64,000 nucleotides of DNA from Tropicimonas marinistellae (GCF_001509585.1 NZ_LNCI01000002.1:496001-560000), one strand, 5' to 3'. Shown: positions 43,506-52,874, counted from the first letter of the stretch. Notes: generated by a model from the sequence alone, not told the origin. A program made the numbers and translations.

Positions 43506-45070
43506 TCCTGTGCCGATGCTCCCGTAGGTGCCAGGCCGGGCACCGGTGTGCCGCGCATTTCGGGACGCATCTTCTGCCCCAGAAGGTCGTGAACGCTGGC
43601 GAGCAGGTCGTGTTCGTGGATCAGAGACAAGTCACCTTGCCCGGAGATGTCCGCGCCGGATGCCACGAACCAGCCCTCTCCGACATGGTGGCCAGGCCGT
43701 CCGTCGACGTACCCGCCGTGATCGTAGTTGCGGACAGTGCCGTAGCGCTCCGAACGGTAACCGCGGATGCTGCGGGCGCTGCGTACTGGCGAATAGACAA
43801 TCATGTCAGGCATGGTCCGGCGCTGCACGGCGTCCGGCCAAATCTGCGACCCGCGATGGATCTCCCGCACCAGCGGCTCGCCGGTGTCCATATCGACGAA
43901 GGACTTCATGCCATCGCTGATTTCATCAAGCAGGGTCTCGTATTCGGCGCCGGGAGAAACAATGCCCTCGCGCTCGCGCCCTTTCAGGTTCACCTGGATC
44001 AGCCCTTCGAGGTCGCCGGCAAGGATGAATGCCTTGGTCTTGGACCAGTCGCGCTTGTCGCTGCGCCAGTACATTGTCATGGCGTCCTGAACGCCGAACG
44101 GCAGCTGGGCCTTGATGCGGGAGCGGAGGCCAAGCGGGATCGACTCGCGGACCTGCGACAGCGGCGACCGGGTGAGTTCCTCTGGATCGTCGCGCTTCTC
44201 GTCGTCGAGAATGCGGCGCAGCATCCGGTCGAACAGAGGCTGAACCGAGTAGTTCTCGGTCATACCGTGCAGGGAAAAGGCAATCACGTTGACGTCTTCG
44301 CCCGCCGCTTCCAGAAGCTCACCGAGCGCTTTGTCGGTGGCGATGGCGACCTGCCGCATCGCATCATCGAGGTCCGCACCCTCTGCCTCGGTCATCTCGC
44401 CCTGGCTTCCGTGACGGTTCCAGAGCTTGTGACCGGCGCGGTGGACGGAACCGAAACCCAGCATGAACAGGTCCCAGTCGTTTTCGCGCATGAGCATCTT
44501 TCCGGCCTTGCAGTGCCAGTCGGCGGCGGCAATGAGCTCGTCGCGCAGGCCGAGCAACTCCTTCGCGCTCTGCAACCCGGCGAATTCGTCCGGGATCGGC
44601 AGGGGGCCGAGTTCCTTCTTGACCCGCTCGATCAACCCCAACGGATAGGCGCTCGGTGCGCCGATCTTGTCATGCGTGCCCCAGCCGGTCAGTTCGACAC
44701 CGTTGAAGGGTTTTGGCGCATAGGTGATCGGCACGTCGATGGCGATCGTCTTCGGCCCGTCGAGTGGGAAGTTCCGGTAAAAGGGTTCGATAGGCTGCCA
44801 GTCGGGCGTGGCACGCATGAACCGCATGAGGTCGGGTCGCCACACCAGGTAGAAGAGCCAGCCGTGCTCCGGTGGGAAGCTGCCGGTGTAGAAACTTGGC
44901 CATGGCGTCCCCACCAGGTGGTGCGCGGTCGAGTCGATTTTGCCATGAGCGCCACTTTCGCGGAGCCTTGCAAGGTTCGGGAGCGATCCGTCGTCCATCC
45001 ACCGGGTCATCCGGTCCGACGGAGAGGCATCGACCGCGAGGAGCATGAGCTTTCTGGGTTTTTGTACCAT
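43502..45070 (-). CDS. alkaline-phosphatase-superfamily protein, paralog 3
   Basis: The 522-residue protein has LLAVDASPSDRM, HHLVGTPWPSFYTGSFPPEHGWLFYLVWR, AIDVPITYAPKPFNGVELTGWG, GSVHRAGHKLW, FSLHGMTENYSVQPLFDRMLRR and GRPGHHVGEGWF. It keeps the Thr, the HG and the LHGM motif, so it is the best-preserved of the three and the likely active reference. In most AP-superfamily enzymes the last motif is S/T-DHG; here Leu stands before His in all three. I start at ATG 45070, as the longer upstream frame overlaps the GT2 gene. No signal peptide. Confidence 0.75.
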   Translation of the reverse strand: MVQKPRKLMLLAVDASPSDRMTRWMDDGSLPNLARLRESGAHGKIDSTAHHLVGTPWPSFYTGSFPPEHGWLFYLVWRPDLMRFMRATPDWQPIEPFYRNFPLDGPKTIAIDVPITYAPKPFNGVELTGWGTHDKIGAPSAYPLGLIERVKKELGPLPIPDEFAGLQSAKELLGLRDELIAAADWHCKAGKMLMRENDWDLFMLGFGSVHRAGHKLWNRHGSQGEMTEAEGADLDDAMRQVAIATDKALGELLEAAGEDVNVIAFSLHGMTENYSVQPLFDRMLRRILDDEKRDDPEELTRSPLSQVRESIPLGLRSRIKAQLPFGVQDAMTMYWRSDKRDWSKTKAFILAGDLEGLIQVNLKGREREGIVSPGAEYETLLDEISDGMKSFVDMDTGEPLVREIHRGSQIWPDAVQRRTMPDMIVYSPVRSARSIRGYRSERYGTVRNYDHGGYVDGRPGHHVGEGWFVASGADISGQGDLSLIHEHDLLASVHDLLGQKMRPEMRGTPVPGLAPTGASAQE

Positions 45071-45084
45071 CGTTTTGCGTCCAA

Positions 45085-46062
45085 TTACTTGTTGAGATTC
45101 CCGTGCATGACGGATGCTTTGCCCTGCCTGGGTGGCGGGTCGACTTCGTGGAGCCCTTTGCGAAACCCAACCGTCCAGGCGGCAGCCCCGATCAGCAGGA
45201 AGGGTGAAACCAGCGCGGTCGCCGGCAGTTTCAATGGGCTCAGGGCGGTCACGCGACCGAAGATGTAGATCAGCCGCCGCAGAACGACCGCGGGCGCCAT
45301 TACAGCCATTCCGGCAAGCCGCACCTGTCGGTCGGTCAGGAGCAACCGCAGCTTTCCGCGAGAATATCCGAAGGCATGATGGTGACGGATCATGCCTGCA
45401 ATCGTTCTTCGGCCAGCGTGGCGGACCTGCATCTGGGGGTTGAACCGGATGCCCTCCGGCCAGAGCGCGGTCAGGCGTTCGCAGAAATCCACGTCCTCGC
45501 CCGTTGCCAACCCCTCCCGGTGCTGGAACCCACCAAGATTGGCGAAATCCTCGGCATGTATGGCGATATTGCACGAAGGTGCCATGTGCAGGGTGCCGGC
45601 CGGGCGCTCCGGGGGCAGGTCCGCGAACTGGAGAAGGTTGTCGGCACGTGCGATTGGGTGCCGTGGCGTGAGATCTGCCACTGGGCCGGTTGCAAGACGA
45701 GCGCCGCTTTCGAGCGTGGCGACTGCGGCGGCCAGCCATCCCGGTTGCACGCGGCAGTCGGCATCGACAAAGACAAGGACTTCACCCTGCGCGGCGTTTG
45801 CGCCGAGGTTGCGGGCCGCGCCCGGCAGGTGGCCGCTGCCTTGGCGGACAACGCGCGCGCCCTCGGCTTCGGCGGCCGCCTTGATCGTGTCGTCGCTCCA
45901 GGCATCGACGACGATCACTTCGAACGAACGGTCGAGCGCTTGAGCCAGTACGTCGCGCAGGAGCCACACGAGCGCCTCGGGGTTCCCCTTGCAGGGAATG
46001 ACGACTGAAACAGCCGGCGCTCCGTCAATCCGCGGCGTCATTTCCGGGTTGCGCTCATCCAT
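45085..46062 (-). CDS. GT2-family glycosyltransferase with C-terminal membrane segment
   Basis: The 325-residue GT-A fold protein has VSVVIPCKGNPEALVWLLRDVL, VIVVDAWSDDT, the metal-binding DADCRVQPGWL (DxD), ASCNIAIHAEDFANLGGF and TGEDVDFCERL. It ends with a hydrophobic region (AGMAVMAPAVVLRRLIYIF and ATALVSPFLLIGAAAWTVGF), so it is membrane-attached. GGAGG lies 9 nt before ATG 46062. It overlaps the flippase gene by 8 nt. It probably adds a sugar to a lipid-linked acceptor on the cytoplasmic face. Confidence 0.85.
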   Translation of the reverse strand: MDERNPEMTPRIDGAPAVSVVIPCKGNPEALVWLLRDVLAQALDRSFEVIVVDAWSDDTIKAAAEAEGARVVRQGSGHLPGAARNLGANAAQGEVLVFVDADCRVQPGWLAAAVATLESGARLATGPVADLTPRHPIARADNLLQFADLPPERPAGTLHMAPSCNIAIHAEDFANLGGFQHREGLATGEDVDFCERLTALWPEGIRFNPQMQVRHAGRRTIAGMIRHHHAFGYSRGKLRLLLTDRQVRLAGMAVMAPAVVLRRLIYIFGRVTALSPLKLPATALVSPFLLIGAAAWTVGFRKGLHEVDPPPRQGKASVMHGNLNK

Positions 46063-47368
46063 CGCGCGGTGCCTCCGGAGCGGGTACGCGCGATGCGCGA
46101 AGGATAAGCAGGATGAGGATGGCGGCGGCGAGGCATTCGGTGGCAAAGGTCGTCCAGGCCGCACCGAGGGCGCCATGACGCGGGATCACCACCGCGTTCA
46201 ACGCAGCATTGGCAATCGCCGTGACCGTCAGAATCCCCAAACAATCCCGTTCCCGGTGCAGGGCGCCTGCCAGATGCAGCGCTGCCATGCCCAGGAAGAG
46301 CGGAACGGTGGACAGAGCCAGGACCGTGAAGATTGCGGCGCTCGATCGGTAGCCGCTTCCCCAGACGGTAACCACAATCGGCTCTGCTAACGCGATGCAA
46401 ATGACGGCAAGGACCGCGCCGGCGAGGCTCACGGCGGTCAGCAATTTGCGGATGAGTCTGCCGAGCTCGTCGCCGCGGCCGGTCGCGGCCATGGCGGCGG
46501 CAATCGGAACAAAGACCATCATGAGAGGCCTGATAAGGGTGCGCGTGACCTCCAGGAGACGATAGGAGGCTTCGTATTCTGCCACTTGTGTGGCAGTGCT
46601 CAGGGCGAAAATCATCAAAACGTCGACCTTGCCCTGCAGCAGCAAAACGATCTCGGTAAACAAAAACGGCGCGGCCACCGTCAGCATCGGTTTGAGCCGC
46701 TCGAAACGCCATTCGAGGTGCGGACGACCCAAGCGCGCGCGCGTTGCCAGAGCGGCGACGGTGACCATCAGGGCATTGGCGCAAACGTAGAGCGCCAGGA
46801 CTGCTGGCAGCGACCAGCCGAGGAAGACAGCGAGAGACGACAGCGCAATCAGCAACGGTCCGATGGCGCCGACTGCCAGCCGCAACCCCATCCAGCGAAA
46901 CCCGACGAACACCGCCGAGTAGGAGAAGAACAGATCGCCAACGAGCATGTAAGCGGTGCAGAGCGCCGAAATGGCCAGCATGTCCGGTGATAGCAGGGCG
47001 ACGGCTGCGTTGATCCCGACGAAGAGAACGACAATCGACACGAGGCGCAAGGGCAGCACCTGACCGAGCATATCCAGCGCCTCGTCGGGGCGCTGTGCCA
47101 CCGACCGGCGCAATTCACGGTCCGTGCCGAGGTGGCTCGCGGTTGCCGCAATTGACGCGACAACGCCGAAGAAAAAGAACTGGCCGATCAGGTCCTTGTC
47201 GAAATGGCGCGCGAGGACCATGGCCGCAACAAGCCCGGGCAGTTTCTGCACCAGTTGCGAGAGCACCGAGAGAACAAGGTCCCGTTCCCATCCGGTGATG
47301 CGAGCGATGAGCGCCGCGGTCCTCGGGCGATCTTGCGGCACCTCGCGCATGTCAACCGGCCGCGACAC
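46055..47368 (-). CDS. oligosaccharide flippase (Wzx/MOP-type polysaccharide biosynthesis protein)
   Basis: The 437-residue protein has about 12-14 predicted helices and the polysaccharide-export look of the MOP superfamily: LVLSVLSQLVQKLPGLVAAMVLARHFDKDLIGQFFFF at the N-terminus and FERLKPMLTVAAPFLFTEIVLLLQGKVDVLMI in the middle. It would flip a lipid-linked glycan to the periplasm. GTG 47368 has GGAAGG upstream; ATG 47350 is a weaker alternative. It overlaps the GT2 genes on both sides. No Wzy polymerase or Wzz is in the locus, so the product may be a single unit rather than a polymer. Confidence 0.85.
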   Translation of the reverse strand: MSRPVDMREVPQDRPRTAALIARITGWERDLVLSVLSQLVQKLPGLVAAMVLARHFDKDLIGQFFFFGVVASIAATASHLGTDRELRRSVAQRPDEALDMLGQVLPLRLVSIVVLFVGINAAVALLSPDMLAISALCTAYMLVGDLFFSYSAVFVGFRWMGLRLAVGAIGPLLIALSSLAVFLGWSLPAVLALYVCANALMVTVAALATRARLGRPHLEWRFERLKPMLTVAAPFLFTEIVLLLQGKVDVLMIFALSTATQVAEYEASYRLLEVTRTLIRPLMMVFVPIAAAMAATGRGDELGRLIRKLLTAVSLAGAVLAVICIALAEPIVVTVWGSGYRSSAAIFTVLALSTVPLFLGMAALHLAGALHRERDCLGILTVTAIANAALNAVVIPRHGALGAAWTTFATECLAAAILILLILRASRVPAPEAPRDG

Positions 47369-48428
47369 GGATCACCTTCCAGTAGAGCTGAAGTCCCGCG
47401 GAGAGAGCCGAGATCATTGCCTTGAGCACGCGGTTCGACACCAGGCCCTCGGTGAGTGGCAAGGGACCGCCTTTGAGGATTGCCCTGTCCGGCAGTTCCC
47501 TCCGCGACTGGACAGCCTGCCGCATCTCCGCGACGTGCCCACGGTTGGCCAGCAACCATCGCCAACTCGCGGCCCATTGGGGCAGCCACCCTCGGTGCAG
47601 CGCAAGCGCGAGGGTTGCGATCTCATACAGCACAAGGGCAGGGGCAATCACCAGCATGGTACGCCAGCGGAAGCAGATCGCGATGGTCAGAAGCCGGTTC
47701 CGCATTGACAGATAGGCGCGACGCTGCGGATATGCGCCGCTCCCTCTGAAGGACAATCCTGAGTAACCCGAACCCCGGTCATGCACGACGACGGCGCGCG
47801 AAGCGCTAACGATGTCATGTGCGCGCAACCGCATGCGAAGACCGAACTCCAAATCCTCGAAATAGAAAAAGAATGTCTCGTTGAATCCCCCGGCATCCAG
47901 GGCAGCCGCGCGGTCGACAAGCAGGAAGGTGCTGATCAGCCCATCGACCGGGACCGGTGGCTGACCGGTGTCCGGCGCGGTGTTCGCATTCAGCAGGATC
48001 AACGTGCCGATGAAATGCGGTGCGGCGCCGTCACATTGGACCACGTCTTCGCCCGGGGCGAAGATGAGGCGGGGGCAAACAACGGCGGCACCGGTTTTGG
48101 CACGGGCCCCCAACATTTCCGCCACCGCGCCGGGCGTGAGCCGCGTGTCCGAATCCGCCAGGAGAACGAGGGGGTTGGCAGCAGCCTCCAGCCCCCGGTT
48201 TCGGGCAGCCGACGGGCCCGGATTGTCGTTCAACCGGACGACTTTCGTGGTCGGATAGGCGGAGAGGGCAAGCTCGACGCTTCCGTCCTGTGAGCCGTTG
48301 TCCACAAGGATGATTTCCTCGACGCCAACGCCGTGGTCGTGAATGGAACGGATGCAGGCGACGAGACGCTCCCCTCCGTTGTAGTTTATGACGACGGCGC
48401 TGAGCGTCGGATCCGGCACGTCACTCAT
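47352..48428 (-). CDS. GT2-family glycosyltransferase (rhamnosyltransferase-like)
   Basis: The 358-residue GT-A protein has LSAVVINYNGGERLVACIRSI, IILVDNGSQDGSVE, GPSAARNRGLEAA, LLADSDTRLTPG (DxD), DGLISTFLLVDRAAALDAGGFNETFFFYFEDLEFGLRMR (acceptor/base region) and a C-terminal membrane-associated stretch (MLVIAPALVLYEIATLALAL). This arrangement is typical of rhamnosyl- and related transferases of surface glycans. ATG 48428 overlaps the GT4 stop by 4 nt (ATGA). The sugar donor cannot be told from sequence. Confidence 0.87.
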   Translation of the reverse strand: MSDVPDPTLSAVVINYNGGERLVACIRSIHDHGVGVEEIILVDNGSQDGSVELALSAYPTTKVVRLNDNPGPSAARNRGLEAAANPLVLLADSDTRLTPGAVAEMLGARAKTGAAVVCPRLIFAPGEDVVQCDGAAPHFIGTLILLNANTAPDTGQPPVPVDGLISTFLLVDRAAALDAGGFNETFFFYFEDLEFGLRMRLRAHDIVSASRAVVVHDRGSGYSGLSFRGSGAYPQRRAYLSMRNRLLTIAICFRWRTMLVIAPALVLYEIATLALALHRGWLPQWAASWRWLLANRGHVAEMRQAVQSRRELPDRAILKGGPLPLTEGLVSNRVLKAMISALSAGLQLYWKVIRVAAG

Positions 48429-49699
48429 GAAACGGCCGGGACTTCGGCGCCACGGACATCGGAGAGTGCCTGCTCATAGGCATGATGGACGCGCATTGCG
48501 ATGGCGTTCCAGGAATAGTCCCTGAAGGCCCGCTGCCGTGCGGTCCCCCCCAGATCATCGGCGCGATCCGGATTCGACAAAAGCCCAGCGATTCCCTTGG
48601 CAAATCCCGGGATGTCCTCGTCTGGAACAAGCACGGCGTCCACACCGTTGCGCAGGTTTTTCCCAGAGCTGTCGAACGACACGATCGGGCGTCCGGCGGC
48701 CATGTAGTTCAGAAGCTTCAGCGGATATCCGGGGCAGTGCACGCGCGGGTTGACGAGCACGCTCGCGGAGCGGAGCTCGAATGGCAGGTCGGCATGCTCG
48801 GCATCGACGAAACTCACACGGTCGCCGATTCCGAGGTTATCAGCCGCTTCCTGAACCGGCCCGTGTGGCTTCGGGCTGACAAGTACGAGCTGCGCCTCCT
48901 GACATTCCGCAGCCGCCAGCTTGAAGGCTTCAAGCAGCAGGTCGATCCCCTGGTAGGCGGCGAGATTGCCCGCATAGACAACCCGGCCAGGAACGGGTGC
49001 AACGTCACCCTGGCTGAAGGCCTCGATAGCTTCCTCCTCGATGCCATTGCCGATGATGGTCATTCGTTCGCCGTTGCCGCCGTGTTCCGCGATCTTGTCG
49101 AAGATGTCGTCGGTGACCGGAATCACGTGGTTGGCCCGCTTCGGCAGCGTGCGGTCCAGATAGGTCCCGAACCGGGTAAGTGCCCCTTTGGAAAACTCGG
49201 GTCCGTAGTAGGACAACTCGTCGCCCAGCAATGTGTGCGCGTCGTAGACGATCGAGACGGGCAGCAACTGGCGCACCGCGAGCCCGACAAGCAAACCTTC
49301 GTAATGATGGCAGTGCAAAAGGCGGATTCCGTGCTGGCGAACGACCTTCACCGTCTTCGCCAGGAGCAGAGGGTTCAGGATTGCCATCTTGCCCAGGCCG
49401 GGACCTGGCGCAGGATCCCAGGAGCCGGGAACGCGGGGAATTCGGTGCAACTGGTAGACAGGGTCCGACGCTCCGAGCGAGACGTTCCCGTCGCCGGCGT
49501 AGTGATAGGCGACAACATGCACAGGCCGTCCGGATCGCGCGACCGCTTCCGCCAGCCTTTCAATGCGGATTGGTGTGCCCCGGCGACAGGGAAACGGACA
49601 TGCCGCGACCATTAGGACCGGTTCAATACCGGTCCGTGTTTTCGCATCCGGCTCTGGTAATACAGAAGGTCCGTGATCGGAGCCTTTCATTGACAACAT
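48425..49699 (-). CDS. GT4-family glycosyltransferase
   Basis: The 424-residue GT-B protein has an N-terminal acceptor domain (FPCRRGTPIRIERLAEAVARSGRPVHVVAYHY, HCHHYEGLLVGLAVRQLL, YDAHTLLGDELSYYG). The C-terminal donor domain has VVYAGNLAAYQGIDLLLEAFKLA and a GT4-like NPRVHCPGYPLKLLNYMAAGRPIVSFD (equivalent of the E-x7-E region). It is the first gene of the locus; the start is ATG 49699, with 49690 as an alternative. It probably starts or extends glycan assembly on a lipid carrier. Confidence 0.87.
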   Translation of the reverse strand: MLSMKGSDHGPSVLPEPDAKTRTGIEPVLMVAACPFPCRRGTPIRIERLAEAVARSGRPVHVVAYHYAGDGNVSLGASDPVYQLHRIPRVPGSWDPAPGPGLGKMAILNPLLLAKTVKVVRQHGIRLLHCHHYEGLLVGLAVRQLLPVSIVYDAHTLLGDELSYYGPEFSKGALTRFGTYLDRTLPKRANHVIPVTDDIFDKIAEHGGNGERMTIIGNGIEEEAIEAFSQGDVAPVPGRVVYAGNLAAYQGIDLLLEAFKLAAAECQEAQLVLVSPKPHGPVQEAADNLGIGDRVSFVDAEHADLPFELRSASVLVNPRVHCPGYPLKLLNYMAAGRPIVSFDSSGKNLRNGVDAVLVPDEDIPGFAKGIAGLLSNPDRADDLGGTARQRAFRDYSWNAIAMRVHHAYEQALSDVRGAEVPAVS

Positions 49700-50429
49700 C
49701 TCATCTCATACAATTGCCCAGAGGCTAACAGCGGCGATCTCTCGGTGTTGAGTATTTTCAGGACAAGTCGCCCGACCGATATCGACTGTTGCGCAAAGGT
49801 TTCTATGGTCATTCCAAAGGCGCGATTTCTGATCATTGTGAGGCGAAACGGAGGTGCATTGTAGGCATTCCGCAGATCCGCATCGGGGCATTCCGGTGCG
49901 TCTGAACCCCCTAGCGTCTGAGCATTTGCTGCGCGGCAGCACAACCCACAAGCGGTCCTGTCATTGCTCGTGAAAGCCAACGGTGCATGGACGTATTCCT
50001 AAGCCGTTCACATGGTTCCCAAGCACCCGCTGCCGCGACCTTACGGGGTGCATTCCAGTTAGGGCGCCGCAGAAGTAGCGGCTCAAGGAACCAGATGTGA
50101 ATCACAGGTGACGGAATCGATGACGTTGGGGGTCCGCCCGTGCCGGTGGCCGGATATCGGGTTGGCGCACCCGCAACGGTTGCATCCGGGGTGACGTGGC
50201 GACCCGAGTGCGGAGTGCAACCCATTCGTCGGCTCCCGCTGGTCCGAAAGGGTGAGGCAGCCCGCAGCAGGTTATGCGTATCTAATCTGGCCCGACAAGT
50301 AGTCGGATAGGTTCCCGAACCCGATCGCGGGCTCGGCAACAATTGAAACGTACATATCAGTCAACCGAAATACCGCCGAAACGTTCAATCGGCAATCTCC
50401 GGCGTAGTGCATAGCAAAGGAGAAATACT
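49700..50429. other. 730-bp region upstream of the biosynthetic locus without a convincing gene
   Basis: Short frames on both strands (for example minus 49911-50342) have no SD and an unlikely composition. This is the natural place for the promoters of the minus-strand glycan locus and of the plus-strand small gene at 50430. A stretch with TTGAAA near 50343 may belong to the latter, but I cannot pair it confidently with a -10. No tRNA, long repeat or terminator is evident. Confidence 0.4.
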
Positions 50430-50603
50430 ATGAAAGTCTTCACAACAAAGGCCCGTCATCCCAACCCCGCTGATGTGATCGGTCCGTATTCGCTCTGGCC
50501 GCAGGCTCGCTCGAATCGGAACTGGAAGAAGCCGGCGACCGTCGCCGCCGGAATTGCCGCCGCGGGCATTTTCGTTCACTGCGCCGTCCCGTTGATGGCC
50601 TGA
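50430..50603 (+). CDS. 57-residue small protein with a C-terminal hydrophobic segment
   Basis: The ORF starts at ATG 50430 with an excellent SD (AAGGAG, 7 nt spacing) and ends at TGA 50603, followed within 45 bp by a strong terminator. It is thus a compact, probably well-expressed single-gene unit. The peptide has a Lys/Arg/Trp-containing N-terminal part (KVFTTKARHPNPADVIGPYSLWPQ) and a hydrophobic C-terminus (TVAAGIAAAGIFVHCAVPLM) that could span or insert into a membrane. I do not recognise it; a small membrane or stress peptide, or a gene whose mRNA matters more than its product, are possible. Confidence 0.7.
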   Translation: MKVFTTKARHPNPADVIGPYSLWPQARSNRNWKKPATVAAGIAAAGIFVHCAVPLMA

Positions 50604-50643
50604 ATTCTTCCAAGAATTTCGCCCTCCCGACACGGAAACAGAC

Positions 50644-50671
50644 AAGCGACCAGCATTGCGTGGTCGCTTTT
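50644..50671 (+). terminator. rho-independent terminator of the 57-residue gene
   Basis: AAGCGACCA (50644-50652) and TGGTCGCTT (50661-50669) form a perfect 9-bp stem with an 8-nt loop, followed by TTTT (50668-50671). The remaining bases to the tRNA at 50952 hold no gene; a G/C-rich hairpin (GCGGGC/GCCCGC) lies at about 50855-50870. Confidence 0.85.
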
Positions 50672-50951
50672 CTGCTTCTGACCGGATGGTCTCGCCACGC
50701 CAGATGGACTTGCTGCGACTGGGGGCCTGAGGCGGCTGCGCGTACGCCGGGCGAGGTATCCTGTGAAGCGGCGCCTGATAAGTAGTCCACGGAATTGCCG
50801 TGCCAGACGGGGCGACGATCTAGCCGGAAAACCACTCACGACGTTTGCGGTGCGGGCGGAGGCCCGCTGCGGAGAATCCCGCTTTTCGGCATGAGATGCG
50901 CGTTGTGCACGGCAGTCGAAATGAGGAGGTGCCGCAGGGCGTTAGTGCGAA

Positions 50952-51028
50952 TGGTAGGCCCGGAGGGACTTGAACCCCCAACCAAAGCGTTATGAGCGCT
51001 CTGCTCTAACCAATTGAGCTACAGGCCC
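50952..51028 (-). tRNA. tRNA with CAT anticodon, probably tRNA-Ile2 (lysidine-modified)
   Basis: The minus strand folds as a cloverleaf: acceptor GGGCCTG/CGGGCCT, D-arm GCTC/GAGC, anticodon loop CTCATAA, T-arm GGGGG/CCCTC with TTCAAGT, discriminator A and encoded CCA. The anticodon CAT fits either elongator Met or Ile2. The C4-G69 and C5-G68 pairs in the acceptor are TilS recognition features of tRNA-Ile2 in E. coli, while the alphaproteobacterial elongator tRNA-Met I know has a different acceptor. I therefore favour Ile2. Confidence 0.9.
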
Positions 51029-51149
51029 GCGCTCGCCTTGCGTAGCAGGTTGGCCCCCGGGGTCAAGCCATATGCGCCGGCGCCATGGACACCGGACGCG
51101 ACGCTTGCTAACTCGCGGCTCAAACCTCCATGCGGGAAAGGGCGAGCGG

Positions 51150-52196
51150 GTGAGTGCAGGCAAAAACGGACTGACCTACGCGGAAGCGGGCGTGGATATC
51201 GATGCCGGCAACGCGCTGGTGGAGCGGATCAAGCCCGCCGCGAAATCGACAGACCGGGCCGGGGTCATGGCGGGCCTGGGTGGCTTCGGCGGGCTCTTCG
51301 ACCTCAAGGCGGCGGGTTATGACGATCCGGTGCTGGTCGCGGCAACCGACGGGGTGGGAACCAAGCTGAAGATCGCTATCGATACCGGCCGCGTCACTGG
51401 CGTTGGCGTGGATCTCGTTGCGATGTGTGTCAACGATCTGGTCTGTCAGGGTGCCGAACCCTTGTTCTTCCTCGATTACTTTGCCTGCGGGTCGCTCGAC
51501 GTGGAGCTGGCGGCGCAGGTGGTCGAGGGGATCGCCGCAGGGTGCCGCCAGGCCGGTTGCGCCCTGATCGGAGGCGAGACGGCAGAGATGCCCGGGATGT
51601 ATGCGGCAGAGGATTTCGATCTCGCCGGTTTCTCCGTGGGCGCGATGGAACGCGGCACGGCGCTTCCGTCCGGGGTCGCGGAAGGGGACGTCTTGCTCGG
51701 CCTTGCCTCCGACGGCGTGCATTCCAACGGCTATTCGTTGGTGCGAAAGGTGGTAGAGGTCCAAGGCCTCGGCTGGGACGCCCCTTCGCCCTTTGGTGAC
51801 GGCGCGCTCGGGGCGGCATTGCTGGCTCCCACGCGTATCTACGTCCAACCCGCCCTCGCAGCGATTCGAACAGGCGGTGTGAATGGCCTGGCGCATATCA
51901 CCGGTGGCGGGCTGACCGAGAACCTTCCACGCGTCCTGCCCGAAGGGCTGGGTGCCGACGTCGATCTTTCCACCTGGTCGCTGCCACCGGTGTTCACCTG
52001 GCTGGCAGAGGCGGGCGGTCTGGAAACGTCGGAACTGCTCAAGACGTTTAACGCCGGGATCGGAATGGTGCTCGTGGTCGCCGCGGACCGGGCCGAGGGT
52101 GTTGCGGATCTCGTGGCCGACGCGGGCGAGCGCGTGTTCCGGATCGGCACCGTGCAGGTTGGCGAGGGCGTCCGCTATTCCGGAACGTTGGTGTGA
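51150..52196 (+). CDS. purM: phosphoribosylformylglycinamidine cyclo-ligase (AIR synthetase)
   Basis: The 348-residue enzyme of purine synthesis has [73 protein letters not shown] and [16 protein letters not shown], all diagnostic of PurM. The start is GTG 51150, which gives the family N-terminus; in-frame codons upstream run into the tRNA region. It closes FGAM to AIR using ATP. Its stop overlaps the purN start (GTGA). Confidence 0.96.
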   Translation: MSAGKNGLTYAEAGVDIDAGNALVERIKPAAKSTDRAGVMAGLGGFGGLFDLKAAGYDDPVLVAATDGVGTKLKIAIDTGRVTGVGVDLVAMCVNDLVCQGAEPLFFLDYFACGSLDVELAAQVVEGIAAGCRQAGCALIGGETAEMPGMYAAEDFDLAGFSVGAMERGTALPSGVAEGDVLLGLASDGVHSNGYSLVRKVVEVQGLGWDAPSPFGDGALGAALLAPTRIYVQPALAAIRTGGVNGLAHITGGGLTENLPRVLPEGLGADVDLSTWSLPPVFTWLAEAGGLETSELLKTFNAGIGMVLVVAADRAEGVADLVADAGERVFRIGTVQVGEGVRYSGTLV

Positions 52197-52786
52197 AACG
52201 GGTCGCCATTCTGATCTCGGGCGGCGGTTCCAACATGCTGGCCCTGCTCGACAGTATGGAGGAAGCAGGCCATCCCGCCACGCCTTGCCTGGTTGCGTCA
52301 AACGACCCGGCCGCACCGGGGCTGGAGCGTGCAGCGGCGCGAGGCGTGGCGACGGCGGCAGTCGACCATCGGCCCTTTGGCAGGGACCGTCCGGCCTTCG
52401 AGGAGGAGCTTCAGAAGGTCATCGCGTCGCATGGAGCAGATATCGTTTGCCTTGCGGGCTTCATGCGGGTGCTGACGGCTGGCTTCGTCACACAATGGTC
52501 CGGGCGAATGTTGAATATCCATCCGTCGTTGCTGCCCAAGTATCGCGGGTTGCATACTCACGCGCGCGCATTGGAGGCAGGAGAGGCCGAGCATGGCTGC
52601 ACTGTTCACGAGGTCACGCCGGAACTGGATGACGGACCGATCCTCGGTCAGGCGCGCGTGCCGGTCGACCCGGGCGATACACCGGACTCCCTTGCCGCGC
52701 GGGTTCTGGTCATGGAGCACCGGCTTTATCCTGCAGTGTTGCGCCGTTTCGCAGCCGGAGACCGACGCCCGATCTGGCTTTCCTGA
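52193..52786 (+). CDS. purN: phosphoribosylglycinamide formyltransferase
   Basis: The 197-residue protein has [66 protein letters not shown] (catalytic His and substrate loop) and [19 protein letters not shown] (catalytic Asp). It transfers a formyl group from 10-formyl-THF to GAR. It is translationally coupled to purM by a GTGA overlap, a common pairing in alphaproteobacteria. Confidence 0.96.
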   Translation: MKRVAILISGGGSNMLALLDSMEEAGHPATPCLVASNDPAAPGLERAAARGVATAAVDHRPFGRDRPAFEEELQKVIASHGADIVCLAGFMRVLTAGFVTQWSGRMLNIHPSLLPKYRGLHTHARALEAGEAEHGCTVHEVTPELDDGPILGQARVPVDPGDTPDSLAARVLVMEHRLYPAVLRRFAAGDRRPIWLS

Positions 52787-52874
52787 CGGCACTTTCAATC
52801 CCTTGTGATTGCCGCTAGAACGGTTCGAGCGGAAAAAAACGCCGGATCGGCAGAGCACGACAAGAGCCGCATAT

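Noticed and set aside
45071-45739. 223-residue N-terminal extension of AP-superfamily paralog 3
   Set aside because: It overlaps the GT2 gene and has no similarity to the paralogs; ATG 45070 is the natural start.
49911-50342. 143-residue minus-strand frame upstream of the glycan locus
   Set aside because: Composition dominated by Arg, Pro and Ser with no SD and no motif; typical of chance frames.
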